DNA of 7,881 nucleotides, taken from the NCBI GenBank assembly GCA_016235225.1, contig JACRLS010000266.1, positions 1 through 7,881 on the forward strand, written 5' to 3'. The stretch is from Nitrospirota bacterium (GTDB taxonomy: Bacteria; Nitrospirota; Nitrospiria; Nitrospirales; Nitrospiraceae). Within the stretch, counting starts at the first letter, position 1. The number at the start of each line of letters is the position of its first letter. The translations under genes and the position numbers were made by a program. Shown here one piece after another: positions 1-5,757 of this stretch. The notes under the pieces were generated by a model. It searched no databases and was not told the origin of the DNA. It saw only the letters and a program-made list of their open reading frames with translations.

Positions 1-60
1 CCTCTCTTTTTTGATCTGTTCTGGAATGTTCGTTCAAGACAGATGACTGGAGGGACTTCC

Positions 61-1401
61 ATGAAGCTGGATGATCACCCAACGGCCCAACCGGCGCGCA
101 GGAAACTCTCGCAACAGTCCTTACCGGTTTCAGTGAGCGCGCTGGATGCTGAGGGGCTTCGAAAACTCTGCCTCGATGCGGGGGCAGACGACGTAGGCTT
201 CGTGGAGTTGGGACGACCGGCACTGGCCGATCAACGGGACGATATTCTTCGGATCTTCCCGCGGGCACAGTCGTTCATCAGTCTCGTCGTGCGGATGAAC
301 CGCGAGCCGATTCGCAGCCCTGCCCGATCTGTCGCCAACTTGGAGTTTCATCACGCCGGTGATCGCGTGAACGAAGTCGCCCGTACGATCGTGGAGGCAC
401 TCGAGGCTCGCGGGGTGCGGGCCCTGAATCCGTCGACGGGATTCCCCATGGAGATGGAGCGCTTTCCCGGGAAGATCTGGGTGATCTCGCATAAACCGGT
501 CGCAGTGGCGGCTGGACTCGGCCGGATGGGTATTCACCGGAACGTGATTCATCCCAAGTTCGGCAATTTCGTTCTCTTGGGCACGATTGTCCTGGATACC
601 GAGATCAGCGCCTACGATGCCCCGATCGCCTACAACCCTTGCCTGGAATGCAAGCTCTGCGTGGCGGCTTGCCCGACCGGTGCCATCGGCACCGATGGCC
701 GTTTCGACTTCTCCGCCTGCTATACGCACAACTACCGGGAGTTCATGGGCGGCTTTACCGATTGGGTCGAACAGATCGCGGACAGTCCGAATGCGAAGGC
801 GTATCGCCGAAAGGTGAGCGACGCAGAATCGACCTCCATATGGCAAAGCTTGTCGTTCGGCGCCAACTACAAGGCCGCCTACTGCCTCGCAGTGTGTCCG
901 GCTGGTGAGGAAGTTATCGCGCCGTTCTTGATAGATCGAAAGTCCTTCACCGCCGCCGTGGTGACACCCCTCCAGGACAAGATCGAACCGGTCTATGTTG
1001 TTCCTGGGTCCGATGCCGAATCGCACGTGACCAAGCGCTTCCCGCAGAAAACCATCAAACGAGTGGGCAATGGACTGCGCCCCCACTCGATCGATCAATT
1101 CTTGGCCGGCCTCCCGAACGCCTTTCAGCGAGGGAAAGCGGAAGGTCTCGACGCGACCTATCACTTTGTTTTTACAGGTGCCGAGGCGCGCCACGCCACC
1201 GTCGCCATTCGAGACAAACAGATCGCTGTGCAGGACGGTCTTGTCGGAGAGCCGCGTCTCCGCATCACCGCCGATAGTCGCACGTGGCTCAAGTTCGTTC
1301 GCAAGGAAGGCAGCCTGATTGGGGCCTTGCTGACGCGCAGGATTCGCTTCAAAGGATCGCCGAGGCTGCTGATGGCATTTGGTAAATGTTTCCCGTCGTG
1401 A
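61..1401 (+). CDS. QueG-like double [4Fe-4S] cluster protein with C-terminal SCP2 sterol-carrier-like domain
   Basis: The predicted protein has 446 aa. ATG 61 is chosen because GGAGGG at 49-54 sits 6 nt upstream; an in-frame ATG at 43 has no comparable site. Residues about 25-190 resemble the N-terminal half of epoxyqueuosine-reductase-like (COG1600) proteins, including the stretch AVAAGLGRMGIHRN. A bacterial double-cluster ferredoxin region follows: C194, C197, C200 and C204-Pro in CxxCxxCxxxCP spacing, then C220 and C275xxxC279-Pro. These seven cysteines plausibly hold two [4Fe-4S] clusters, although the second motif is less regular than in QueG. Residues about 350-440 look like an SCP2 sterol-binding domain. 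QueG proper lacks SCP2 and has a different C-terminus, so tRNA-queuosine activity is not claimed. The protein is probably a cytoplasmic redox protein acting on a hydrophobic substrate, which is inference. No signal peptide is visible. The ABM-like gene starts 19 nt downstream, suggesting co-transcription. Confidence 0.85.
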   Translation: MKLDDHPTAQPARRKLSQQSLPVSVSALDAEGLRKLCLDAGADDVGFVELGRPALADQRDDILRIFPRAQSFISLVVRMNREPIRSPARSVANLEFHHAGDRVNEVARTIVEALEARGVRALNPSTGFPMEMERFPGKIWVISHKPVAVAAGLGRMGIHRNVIHPKFGNFVLLGTIVLDTEISAYDAPIAYNPCLECKLCVAACPTGAIGTDGRFDFSACYTHNYREFMGGFTDWVEQIADSPNAKAYRRKVSDAESTSIWQSLSFGANYKAAYCLAVCPAGEEVIAPFLIDRKSFTAAVVTPLQDKIEPVYVVPGSDAESHVTKRFPQKTIKRVGNGLRPHSIDQFLAGLPNAFQRGKAEGLDATYHFVFTGAEARHATVAIRDKQIAVQDGLVGEPRLRITADSRTWLKFVRKEGSLIGALLTRRIRFKGSPRLLMAFGKCFPS

Positions 1402-1420
1402 GTAGGGAGTGGAGACGCTG

Positions 1421-1741
1421 ATGATTTGCCGTATCTGGCACGGCTGGGCCACAGAGGCAAACGCCGATGCGTATGAGCGCCTCCTGCGCAGCGAGATCTT
1501 TGTCGGCATCCTTCGGCGAGAGATCCCCGGTTTCCAGGCTATCGACCTACTCAGACGCTCTGTGCCTGGCGGCGCCGAGTTCGTGACCTTGATGTGGTTC
1601 GACTCCATCGAAGCCGTGCAGAGCTTCGCGGGTCCGGACTATGAGGCTGCCGTTGTTCCACCGGAAGCACGGCAGCTCTTGATGCGCTTCGATAGCCGGT
1701 CGGCGCATTACACCGTGACAGAGCGGCGGTCCGCGTCGTAG
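1421..1741 (+). CDS. Antibiotic biosynthesis monooxygenase (ABM) domain-like protein
   Basis: The predicted protein has 106 aa and fits a single ferredoxin-like dimeric alpha/beta-barrel domain. The features seen are an opening beta strand (MICRIWHGWA), an amphipathic helix (ANADAYERLLRSEIF), the motif PGFQAIDLLRR, then FVTLMWFDSIEAVQSFAG and a terminal strand. This order is typical of ABM family proteins, which act as heme-degrading or quinol monooxygenases, or simply bind small ligands; the substrate cannot be read from the sequence. ATG 1421 is preferred because GGAG at 1411-1414 lies 6 nt upstream. A GTG at 1409 is in frame but would have no usable ribosome binding site. It follows the Fe-S/SCP2 gene by 19 nt, so the two probably form an operon. 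Confidence 0.82.
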   Translation: MICRIWHGWATEANADAYERLLRSEIFVGILRREIPGFQAIDLLRRSVPGGAEFVTLMWFDSIEAVQSFAGPDYEAAVVPPEARQLLMRFDSRSAHYTVTERRSAS

Positions 1742-1774
1742 CTCGCCAGATGGACTTGCGGTTGGAGCGTGGGT

Positions 1775-1804
1775 TTGACACTTGGCAGGACGACGCAACG
1801 AAAT
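1775..1804 (+). promoter_or_regulatory. Possible sigma-70 promoter for the DUF1059 gene
   Basis: A perfect -35 hexamer TTGACA lies at 1775-1780. After an 18-nt spacer, a poor -10 candidate CGAAAT (3 of 6 matches to TATAAT) lies at 1799-1804. Position and direction fit the downstream gene at 1862, with a leader of about 50 nt. The weak -10 makes this a low-confidence call. Confidence 0.25.
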
Positions 1805-1861
1805 CGTGCGGGACGCCAATTAAAGGATAAGACAGGGGTCACAACAACAGAGGAGGGGGTA

Positions 1862-2173
1862 ATGGCAACCAAACCGTACAAACAACTCGGCTGTCTCGAT
1901 GTGAATCGGCAGGGCGACTGCGCGTTTCAGGTGCGCGCGGAAACAGAAGAAGAAATCCTGCGACTCGGTGCGGAGCACGCCAAACATTGTCACTCCAAGA
2001 AGACGCTGCCATCCGACATGGCCCACGAGTACGAGCGCGATCAAGACGGTGACGGTCAACGTCTAGCAGGCTGCGGAAAAACCTATTTTGTGGTTCGACA
2101 GGCCCACCACGAACGGGAAAACTCCTTGCTTTTCAGCACTCCCTCCGTTCGCCCTGAGGCTTTCGAAGGGTGA
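1862..2173 (+). CDS. DUF1059 family small protein, C-terminus replaced or extended by an inserted repeat
   Basis: The predicted protein has 103 aa. ATG 1862 is preceded by a strong purine-rich site (GAGGAGGGGG, about 1850-1859). Residues 1-67 look like a complete DUF1059 protein: CLDVNRQGDCAFQVRAETEEEILRL, then HAKHCH, matching the family pattern of a Cys-Asp motif, an acidic helix and a His-rich helix. Family members are usually about 55-70 aa and of unknown function. From codon 68 (base 2063) the frame runs straight into a 138-bp inverted-repeat element, so the last 36 residues (LAGCGKTYFVVRQAHHERE and onward to FEG) are encoded by repeat DNA. The tail carries no recognisable domain. Whether the hybrid is stable is unknown. 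The start and N-terminal domain are well supported; the tail is an accident of insertion. Confidence 0.75.
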   Translation: MATKPYKQLGCLDVNRQGDCAFQVRAETEEEILRLGAEHAKHCHSKKTLPSDMAHEYERDQDGDGQRLAGCGKTYFVVRQAHHERENSLLFSTPSVRPEAFEG

Positions 2174-2200
2174 ACGGAGAGTTTTTCCGCAGCCTGCTAG
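2063..2200. repeat. 138-bp MITE/BIME-like element with perfect 20-bp terminal inverted repeats
   Basis: The left arm CTAGCAGGCTGCGGAAAAAC (2063-2082) is exactly reverse-complementary to 2181-2200, 20 of 20 bases. Inside are two shorter palindromes. GTTCG...CGAAC lies within about 2091-2114. A stem of CCGTTCGCCCT (2145-2155) with AGGGTGAACGG (2167-2177) pairs at 10 of 11 positions. Such REP pairs within longer terminal repeats are typical of non-autonomous, RAYT- or transposase-mobilised elements. No transposase is encoded and no clear target duplication is seen, though both ends carry CTAG. It lies between the DUF1059 core and the SnoaL-like gene and supplies a new stop codon to the former. 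Confidence 0.88.
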
Positions 2201-2255
2201 GCGTCGAGGTCAGAATGGGTATGCCATCACAATCACAGAAAGTGGAGGAGCCGTC

Positions 2256-2624
2256 ATGACGACAGTGGAAATCGGCAAGGAACTGGTCGCCTTGTGCAGG
2301 CAGGGCAAGAATCAAGAGGCGATCGATCGATTCTACTCACCGAATATTGAGAGCGTCGAACCCGTCACCATGCCGGGCATGGAACAGACCCAGAGGGGGA
2401 TCGCGAAGACCAAGGAGAAAAATCAATGGTGGGTGGAGAACCACGAAGTGCATGGGGGCGTGGCCGAAGGACCGTTCCCCCATGGCGACCGGTTTATCGT
2501 GCGATTCAAGTATGATGTGACGCCCAAGCACACAGGGAAGCGCATGACCATGGAGGAAATGGGCCTGTTCACCGTTCAGAACGGAAAGATAGTGAAAGAA
2601 GAGTTCTTCTACACGATGGGATAA
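2256..2624 (+). CDS. SnoaL-like / NTF2-fold protein
   Basis: The predicted protein has 122 aa. ATG 2256 follows GGAGGA at 2244-2249 with a 6-nt spacer; the open frame extends further upstream only through repeat DNA, so the longer version is not real. The protein fits the NTF2-like superfamily: an N-terminal helix (VEIGKELVALCRQGKNQEAIDRFYSP), an acidic strand IESVEPV, the segment PGMEQTQRGIAKTKEKNQWW, paired strands (VAEGPFPHGDRFIVRFKYDV) and a final strand pair MTMEEMGLFTVQNGKIVKEEFFY. Members are small ligand-binding or cyclase/isomerase-like proteins; the ligand here is unknown. The product should be cytoplasmic, with no signal or membrane segment. It may share a transcript with the DUF1059 gene, now separated by the inserted repeat. 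Confidence 0.82.
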   Translation: MTTVEIGKELVALCRQGKNQEAIDRFYSPNIESVEPVTMPGMEQTQRGIAKTKEKNQWWVENHEVHGGVAEGPFPHGDRFIVRFKYDVTPKHTGKRMTMEEMGLFTVQNGKIVKEEFFYTMG

Positions 2625-2646
2625 TCGACCATTCATCCGTCTCATC

Positions 2647-2739
2647 GCGGCATGCGAAGACCACGATCATGATCGGGAACGTCTCTCGCATCGCCGCATG
2701 AATCAGGCCGCACCTTCGTCACCCGAGGGCGCGGCCTGA
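2647..2739. other. Intergenic block with two hairpins and a 12-bp palindrome
   Basis: GCGGCATGCGA (2647-2657) pairs with TCGCATCGCCGC (2686-2697) apart from one bulged base. The loop between them contains the perfect 12-bp palindrome CGATCATGATCG (2664-2675). A second stem, TCAGGCCGC (2703-2711) with GCGGCCTGA (2731-2739), is perfect over 9 bp with a 19-nt loop. Neither is followed by a T-tract, so these are not textbook intrinsic terminators. They could end the upstream transcript or act as an operator for the membrane-protein gene at 2767. Confidence 0.5.
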
Positions 2740-2766
2740 CAATCATTCCACGAAGGGGATGACACT

Positions 2767-3189
2767 ATGGGCATGAAACCGTATTGGCTAGCCGTGCTGG
2801 CGTATGTTGTCTGTACGTTCCTGATTGCCGCCCCCTGGCACCTGGTCTTGTTCAAACCGGTGTACGACGAACTCGCGATTTTCACGAGGAAGGAGCCACT
2901 CATTCCTCTTGGCCTCTTGTCGATGCTGATTCAAGGGCTCGTCTTGAGTTCTCTGTATCCTCTCGTTGCCCAAGGCAGGCACTCGGCGAAAACCGGCGCC
3001 ATGTTCGGCTTGCTCATGGGGGTGCTGCTGGCAAGTTCCGCCGTCTTCGCCGAAGCCGGGAAGCAGAATGTGACGTCGTTGTCCACCTGGTTGCTGCTTG
3101 AAAGCGGATACTACCTGTTCCAGTTCGCCGTGGTGGGCGCCATCATGGGGTTGGTCTACAGCACGGTTCCCTCACGAGGAGAACGCTAG
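2767..3189 (+). CDS. Small four-helix integral membrane protein of unknown function
   Basis: The predicted protein has 140 aa. ATG 2767 is preceded by AAGGGG (2753-2758) at 8-nt spacing. Four hydrophobic segments are visible at about residues 6-28, 46-66, 76-97 and 106-131. They are separated by short polar loops (YDELAIFTRKEP, AQGRHSAKT, EAGKQNVTSLS), and the tail is basic. Segment 1 includes APWHLVLFKPVY, which loosely recalls the W-x-LF pattern of DUF1761-type membrane proteins, but the resemblance is too weak for a family call. No signal-peptidase site, catalytic motif or cofactor motif is seen. It probably sits in the cytoplasmic membrane. It is separated from the SnoaL-like gene by a hairpin-rich spacer, so it may be its own transcription unit. 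Confidence 0.75.
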   Translation: MGMKPYWLAVLAYVVCTFLIAAPWHLVLFKPVYDELAIFTRKEPLIPLGLLSMLIQGLVLSSLYPLVAQGRHSAKTGAMFGLLMGVLLASSAVFAEAGKQNVTSLSTWLLLESGYYLFQFAVVGAIMGLVYSTVPSRGER

Positions 3190-3252
3190 GTCGCTCGTTC
3201 CAGTGTCACAACCATCAAGCACGCGTCGACGAAACGGGAGCACCATGTTGTC

Positions 3253-3699
3253 ATGGCCTACAACGAGCCACTCGCGGAACGAGTCCGGACGATCATGACG
3301 GCTGGCGTTTGCTCCAGGAAAAGAAGATGTTCGGCGGGCTGACCTGGCTGACGAAGGGCAGGATGTTCGCGGGCATGCTGAAAGACGAGTTGGTCGTCCG
3401 GGTGGGCCCCGAGGCCTACGAGCAGGCGTTAAAGAAACCTCACACGCGGCCGATGGATTTCACCGGACGGCCGATCACCGGGTTCGTCTTCGTCGGTTCT
3501 CAGGGGCGCGACAACGAAGAAACAGTTGGCGGCATGGGTGAGGCGGGGGTATGCCTTTGCCGCAGGACTCGCGTCCTCAGCCCCTCGTCGCCCAAGGCCA
3601 GGTCGGCGCCGACGGCGCCAGCCCGTACGATTCATGTCGGTTCGACGCGTTGCACCCCTTCCATCGGAAGAGCAACGGGGACCCGGCCGAAGAAGCTGA
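3253..3699 (+). pseudogene. TfoX N-terminal domain protein, interrupted by two compensating frameshifts
   Basis: Three adjacent pieces in two frames reconstruct a typical TfoX-N protein. Frame 1 from ATG 3253 reads MAYNEPLAERVRTIMTAG. The next frame supplies LQEKKMFGGLTWLTKGRMFAG, then VVRVGPEAYEQAL and RPMDFTGRPITGFVFVG. From about 3514 the original frame resumes with TKKQLAAWVRRGYAFAAGLASS and continues to TGA 3697-3699. One base appears lost near 3309-3312, next to a T run, and one gained near 3500-3513, next to GGGG. As written, translation from 3253 stops at TGA 3340-3342 after 29 codons. Intact relatives are about 110 aa and resemble the N-terminal domain of competence regulator TfoX; stand-alone versions have no assigned role. 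The last about 35 residues are Arg/Pro-rich and may be read-through of a lost stop. Homopolymer errors in the assembly would look the same. Confidence 0.8.
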
Positions 3700-3718
3700 C
3701 AGCCAATAGGAGGGAGCA

Positions 3719-3781
3719 GGCTCCGCCGTCAGCCCCTCGACCTTGCTCGGGGTCCTGAGGCACTCGATGGACGGCGGTGCC
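3719..3781. repeat. Imperfect inverted repeat (REP-like) in the convergent intergenic region
   Basis: GGCTCCGCCGTC (3719-3730) matches the reverse complement of GACGGCGGTGCC (3770-3781) at 11 of 12 bases. The 39-nt centre contains CCCCTCGACCTTGCTCGGGG (3733-3752), itself partly palindromic and of a type common as dispersed REP-like units in environmental bacteria. It lies just beyond the broken TfoX gene and could act as a bidirectional transcription barrier between convergent units, but no T-tract accompanies it. Confidence 0.55.
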
Positions 3782-3818
3782 TCTTCCCGCAGTACGTTCC
3801 GGGCCTGAAGAAGAACTC

Positions 3819-3843
3819 GGATTCGCCGCGCGCGGACGAGGCG
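3819..3843 (+). repeat. GC-rich stem-loop repeat, copy A (3' of groES)
   Basis: This 25-bp sequence has the 20-nt core CGCCGCGCGCGGACGAGGCG, preceded by GGATT. CGCC pairs with GGCG, and the outer GAT/ATC can extend the stem. It is identical over 25 bp to copy B (4472-4496). A run of six C lies 22 nt further on (3866-3871). In the direction of groES transcription it lies 112 nt after the stop codon. Confidence 0.85.
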
Positions 3844-3955
3844 ATCAGAAAAGTAGAATAAGCTGCCCCCCTTTTCTCCCTCAGGGGTGATTGTCCCCTT
3901 TCGGACGTGTCCACGCAAACGGGGCTAGCTCAGAATGTCCCCATAATTGTCCTCC
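3844..3955. other. Non-coding spacer downstream of groES
   Basis: No gene is visible. It holds a short hairpin AGGGG (3883-3887) / CCCCT (3895-3899) with a 7-nt loop and TTT following on the plus strand. The word TGTCCCC appears at about 3892-3898 and 3936-3942. The hairpin is too short for a confident terminator call. Confidence 0.35.
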
Positions 3956-4282
3956 TTACCCCACCCAGCCCAGGACCTCGGACTCGCGGACGAGAACGAC
4001 TTCCTTACCGTCCAGATCGACTTTGGTCGTTCCGTATTTCTCGTAGAGGACCTGATCGCCCGGTTTGAGGACCGTGGGCTTGAAGACCTTTTCCTCTTTT
4101 CCTTTGGGTTTACTGCCCCCCTTCTTTTCCGGTGTTTCCCAGCGCCCCTTCCCCACGGCCAGGACCTTTCCTTCTATAGGACTCTCCTTGGCCGTGTCGG
4201 GGATGAACAACCCCCCGGCGGTCTGTTCCTTGGCCTCCGACGGTTCGATCAGTGCCCAATCCTGTAACGGTTGAATTCCCAT
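3956..4282 (-). CDS. groES: Co-chaperonin GroES (Cpn10), atypical, with a Lys-rich insertion
   Basis: The predicted protein has 108 aa, against about 95-97 for typical GroES. The start is ATG at 4282, placed by GGAGGAGG (complement of 4291-4298). The mobile loop that contacts GroEL is intact: EQTAGGLFIPDTAKE at residues 19-33, with GGLFIPD matching the family GGIxxPD. The barrel motifs GKVLAVGKG (38-46), LKPGDQVLYEKYGTTKV (72-88) and VLVRESEVLGWV (96-107) are also present. Residues about 48-68 form an extra hydrophilic stretch (ETPEKKGGSKPKGKEEKVF) in the roof-loop region, rich in Lys and Gly. No groEL is adjacent on either side, and no CIRCE operator is seen upstream. It is therefore probably a second, specialised GroES that pairs with a GroEL encoded elsewhere; that is inference. 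Confidence 0.93.
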   Translation of the reverse strand: MGIQPLQDWALIEPSEAKEQTAGGLFIPDTAKESPIEGKVLAVGKGRWETPEKKGGSKPKGKEEKVFKPTVLKPGDQVLYEKYGTTKVDLDGKEVVLVRESEVLGWVG

Positions 4283-4471
4283 GGTGATTCCTCCTCCTTG
4301 ATCATAAATGGGGGGCATTGCTTGGCTTGATACCCGCGCATCCGGGGTTTCCGTTGCGGACTGGGGATCGTACACTCATGGTGGCAAAGACCACGGCCTC
4401 GAAGATCCAGCGTGCGGAGGGTGGACGCTCCCGGTCAGATGGTTCCATGCTCACGATTCACCTTCATCTTA

Positions 4472-4496
4472 GGATTCGCCGCGCGCGGACGAGGCG
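4472..4496 (+). repeat. GC-rich stem-loop repeat, copy B (3' of the RelE-type toxin gene)
   Basis: All 25 bases match copy A. It lies 31 nt beyond the toxin stop in the toxin's direction of transcription. A CCCC run (4519-4522) again lies 22 nt to the right. It occupies the 245-bp spacer between groES and the toxin gene, where no convincing gene or promoter was found. Confidence 0.85.
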
Positions 4497-4527
4497 GAAA
4501 GAGCTTACGGCATACTAACCCCTGTCA

Positions 4528-4797
4528 CTAGGGAAGCCGGCGATACACGTCTCGTCGATGCCGGACATACTGCACCAGAATATGTCGCGCGTCAGAATCT
4601 ACCTCGTACACAATGCGGTAATCCCCGACTCGCAAGCGGTACAAACGTTCGGCACCCTGCAACTTTGCCGATTGAGGCGGAAACGGATCGGACGGTAAGC
4701 GCTCGATCCGCGCGATGATGCGAGTAACAACAGAACGAGGAATTGACTGGAGATCTTTTTCGACAGACGGTCTGTAGCTGAGGTTATAGGAGGCCAC
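4528..4797 (-). CDS. RelE/ParE-family toxin of a type II toxin-antitoxin module
   Basis: The predicted protein has 89 aa, standard for the family. It starts at GTG 4797, inside the end of the antitoxin gene (14-nt overlap), so translation is probably coupled; no strong ribosome binding site of its own is visible. Visible features are the N-terminal pattern YNLSYRPSVEKDLQSIP, a helix pair (VVTRIIARIERL), the conserved segment KLQGAERLYRLRVGDYRIVYEV (45-66) and the C-terminal HRRDVYRRL (80-88). The basic residues R54, R56, R61, R81, R82 and R86 and tyrosines Y60, Y64 and Y85 occupy the region used by RelE-type mRNA interferases. Cleavage of ribosome-bound mRNA is the family activity; ParE-like gyrase poisoning is the alternative, and the sequence alone does not decide. 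It is probably autoregulated by the toxin-antitoxin complex. Confidence 0.9.
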   Translation of the reverse strand: MASYNLSYRPSVEKDLQSIPRSVVTRIIARIERLPSDPFPPQSAKLQGAERLYRLRVGDYRIVYEVDSDARHILVQYVRHRRDVYRRLP

Positions 4798-5005
4798 GCT
4801 TGTGAAGCCGCTTCTTCATGTCGTCAGCCGTCACCGGTTTCTCATGGCGGCGCTCAGCCACCACGGCGAGATCGTGGAGGTCTTCCATTAGTCGTGAGTA
4901 CCGCTTCAGCGAGAGAACCACCCCGGTCCGCTTGCCTTGACGATTGGTCACATACCGCCCTCTGAGGGAAGTCGTCTTGGTGGATCGTTTCGCAAGCATG
5001 CTCAT
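4784..5005 (-). CDS. Phd/YefM-like antitoxin of the RelE/ParE module
   Basis: The predicted protein has 73 aa from ATG 5005. Alternative starts are ATG 5017, whose only purine-rich site (GAGGGG) directly abuts it, and ATG 4999. From 5005 the same GAGGGG lies 12 nt upstream. The C-terminal two thirds fit antitoxins that accompany RelE toxins: YVTNRQGKRTGVVLSLKRYSRLMEDLHDLAVVAERR, followed by a KPVTADDMKKRL toxin-binding helix. The N-terminus is very basic (LAKRSTKTTSLRGR), consistent with DNA contact but shorter than a full Phd/YefM fold. It precedes and overlaps the toxin gene by 14 nt, the usual antitoxin-first order. It would neutralise the toxin and repress the operon. Confidence 0.82.
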   Translation of the reverse strand: MSMLAKRSTKTTSLRGRYVTNRQGKRTGVVLSLKRYSRLMEDLHDLAVVAERRHEKPVTADDMKKRLHKRGLL

Positions 5006-5079
5006 CTTATAACGCATCCCCTCGTACCTTGTCGAGAAGCGCCGTCAACAGCGCAGAAGTTGTGAGTTTGGAGGCGAAT

Positions 5080-5104
5080 GCGATCGCCGGGCACGGACGA
5101 GGCG
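5080..5104 (+). repeat. GC-rich stem-loop repeat, copy C (diverged, 3' of the DUF4395 gene)
   Basis: It matches copy A at 20 of 25 bases, with only two mismatches in the last 21, and the CGCC/GGCG stem is retained. A CCCCC run (5125-5129) follows 20 nt later. It lies 110 nt beyond the DUF4395 stop and 75 nt before the antitoxin start. The rest of the 5006-5214 spacer holds a 7-bp inverted repeat CAAGACC (5120-5126) / GGTCTTG (5150-5156) and no gene. Confidence 0.7.
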
Positions 5105-5214
5105 GCCAATGTATGATTGCAAGACCCCCATTCTTTTTCCCCCAAGCCCGGTCTTGTCCCGCCGCGCGTGCGCCCCGCTCCGCAATGCGGGTGCTGCCGA
5201 GAGCCGACCCTCAG

Positions 5215-5724
5215 TCAGAGCCTCCGCTGAACCGGTCCGTTCGTCCCGCACGAAGACGGTTTCCCGAACACCAGCCCATAGATGAAGGATGGGATACAGA
5301 ACCCCGTGCTCACCTGCACAAACGCAGCCGCGACCAGCGTCCAGCCGATGACCTGTCCGACCAGTGGCAGTCCCACCTGAAAACTCCACGCCGTGCCCAC
5401 GAGCATGACCGTGGCCATTAAGCACGCGAACCGGCGAGGCAGCGGATAGCGGGGCAGGGGTGGACCGTGAACCAGATACCGGAACCCGTAGGTGTACAGC
5501 AGATCGAACGGATGGCCGGGGAGAATTCCACCGAGCGCGGCGAACGGGACGAGCCACCACAACACTGTCGCGGACTGCAAGGCTGTGCCGACGGCGACCC
5601 ACACCATGCAGATCGCGGGCGACAAGCGAAGCCAATAGTTGATTCGACAGACCGTCTCTTCATCCAGCCCAAGAAACCCCTGGGCCTCAATGCGCTCCTG
5701 CACCGTCATGGGGAACTCACTCAC
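5215..5724 (-). CDS. DUF4395 family membrane protein
   Basis: The predicted protein has 169 aa from GTG 5724, chosen because GGGAG (complement of 5733-5737) lies 8 nt upstream. The in-frame ATG 5709 has no such site and would only shorten the protein by 5 residues. The family is indicated by NYWLRLSPAICMVW near residue 28, several hydrophobic segments (about 31-50, 52-68, 98-114, 117-140) and the C-terminal CIPSFIYG motif with C143. DUF4395 proteins are inner-membrane proteins of unknown function. A polar stretch, PGHPFDLLYTYGFRYLVHGPPLPRYPLPRRF, separates the two membrane hairpins. It stands as a single gene between the two toxin-antitoxin modules, with a stem-loop repeat on each side. Confidence 0.82.
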   Translation of the reverse strand: MSEFPMTVQERIEAQGFLGLDEETVCRINYWLRLSPAICMVWVAVGTALQSATVLWWLVPFAALGGILPGHPFDLLYTYGFRYLVHGPPLPRYPLPRRFACLMATVMLVGTAWSFQVGLPLVGQVIGWTLVAAAFVQVSTGFCIPSFIYGLVFGKPSSCGTNGPVQRRL

Positions 5725-5757
5725 TGTCGTCTCTCCCTCGTAACATCGCCAAGACGA

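Noticed and set aside
130..1608. Long 492-codon open frame on the minus strand opposite the Fe-S/SCP2 gene
   Set aside because: It is the antisense shadow of a GC-rich gene: no recognisable domain, Arg/His-rich low-complexity composition, and it runs through the boundary of two well-supported plus-strand genes.
3892..3942. Repeated TGTCCCC words downstream of groES as transposon ends
   Set aside because: Only 7 bp are shared and no terminal inverted repeat or transposase remnant accompanies them.
4301..4306. TATGAT (minus strand) as a -10 box for groES
   Set aside because: It lies only a few bases before the ribosome binding site and has no matching -35; a transcript starting there would lose the site.
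4318..4518. Plus-strand 66-codon open frame upstream of groES
   Set aside because: It encodes repeat copy B as IRRARTRR, lacks a ribosome binding site and resembles no family.
5029..5421. Plus-strand open frame of 130 codons
   Set aside because: It crosses repeat copy C and the antisense of the DUF4395 gene, is Arg/Pro-rich and has no domain.
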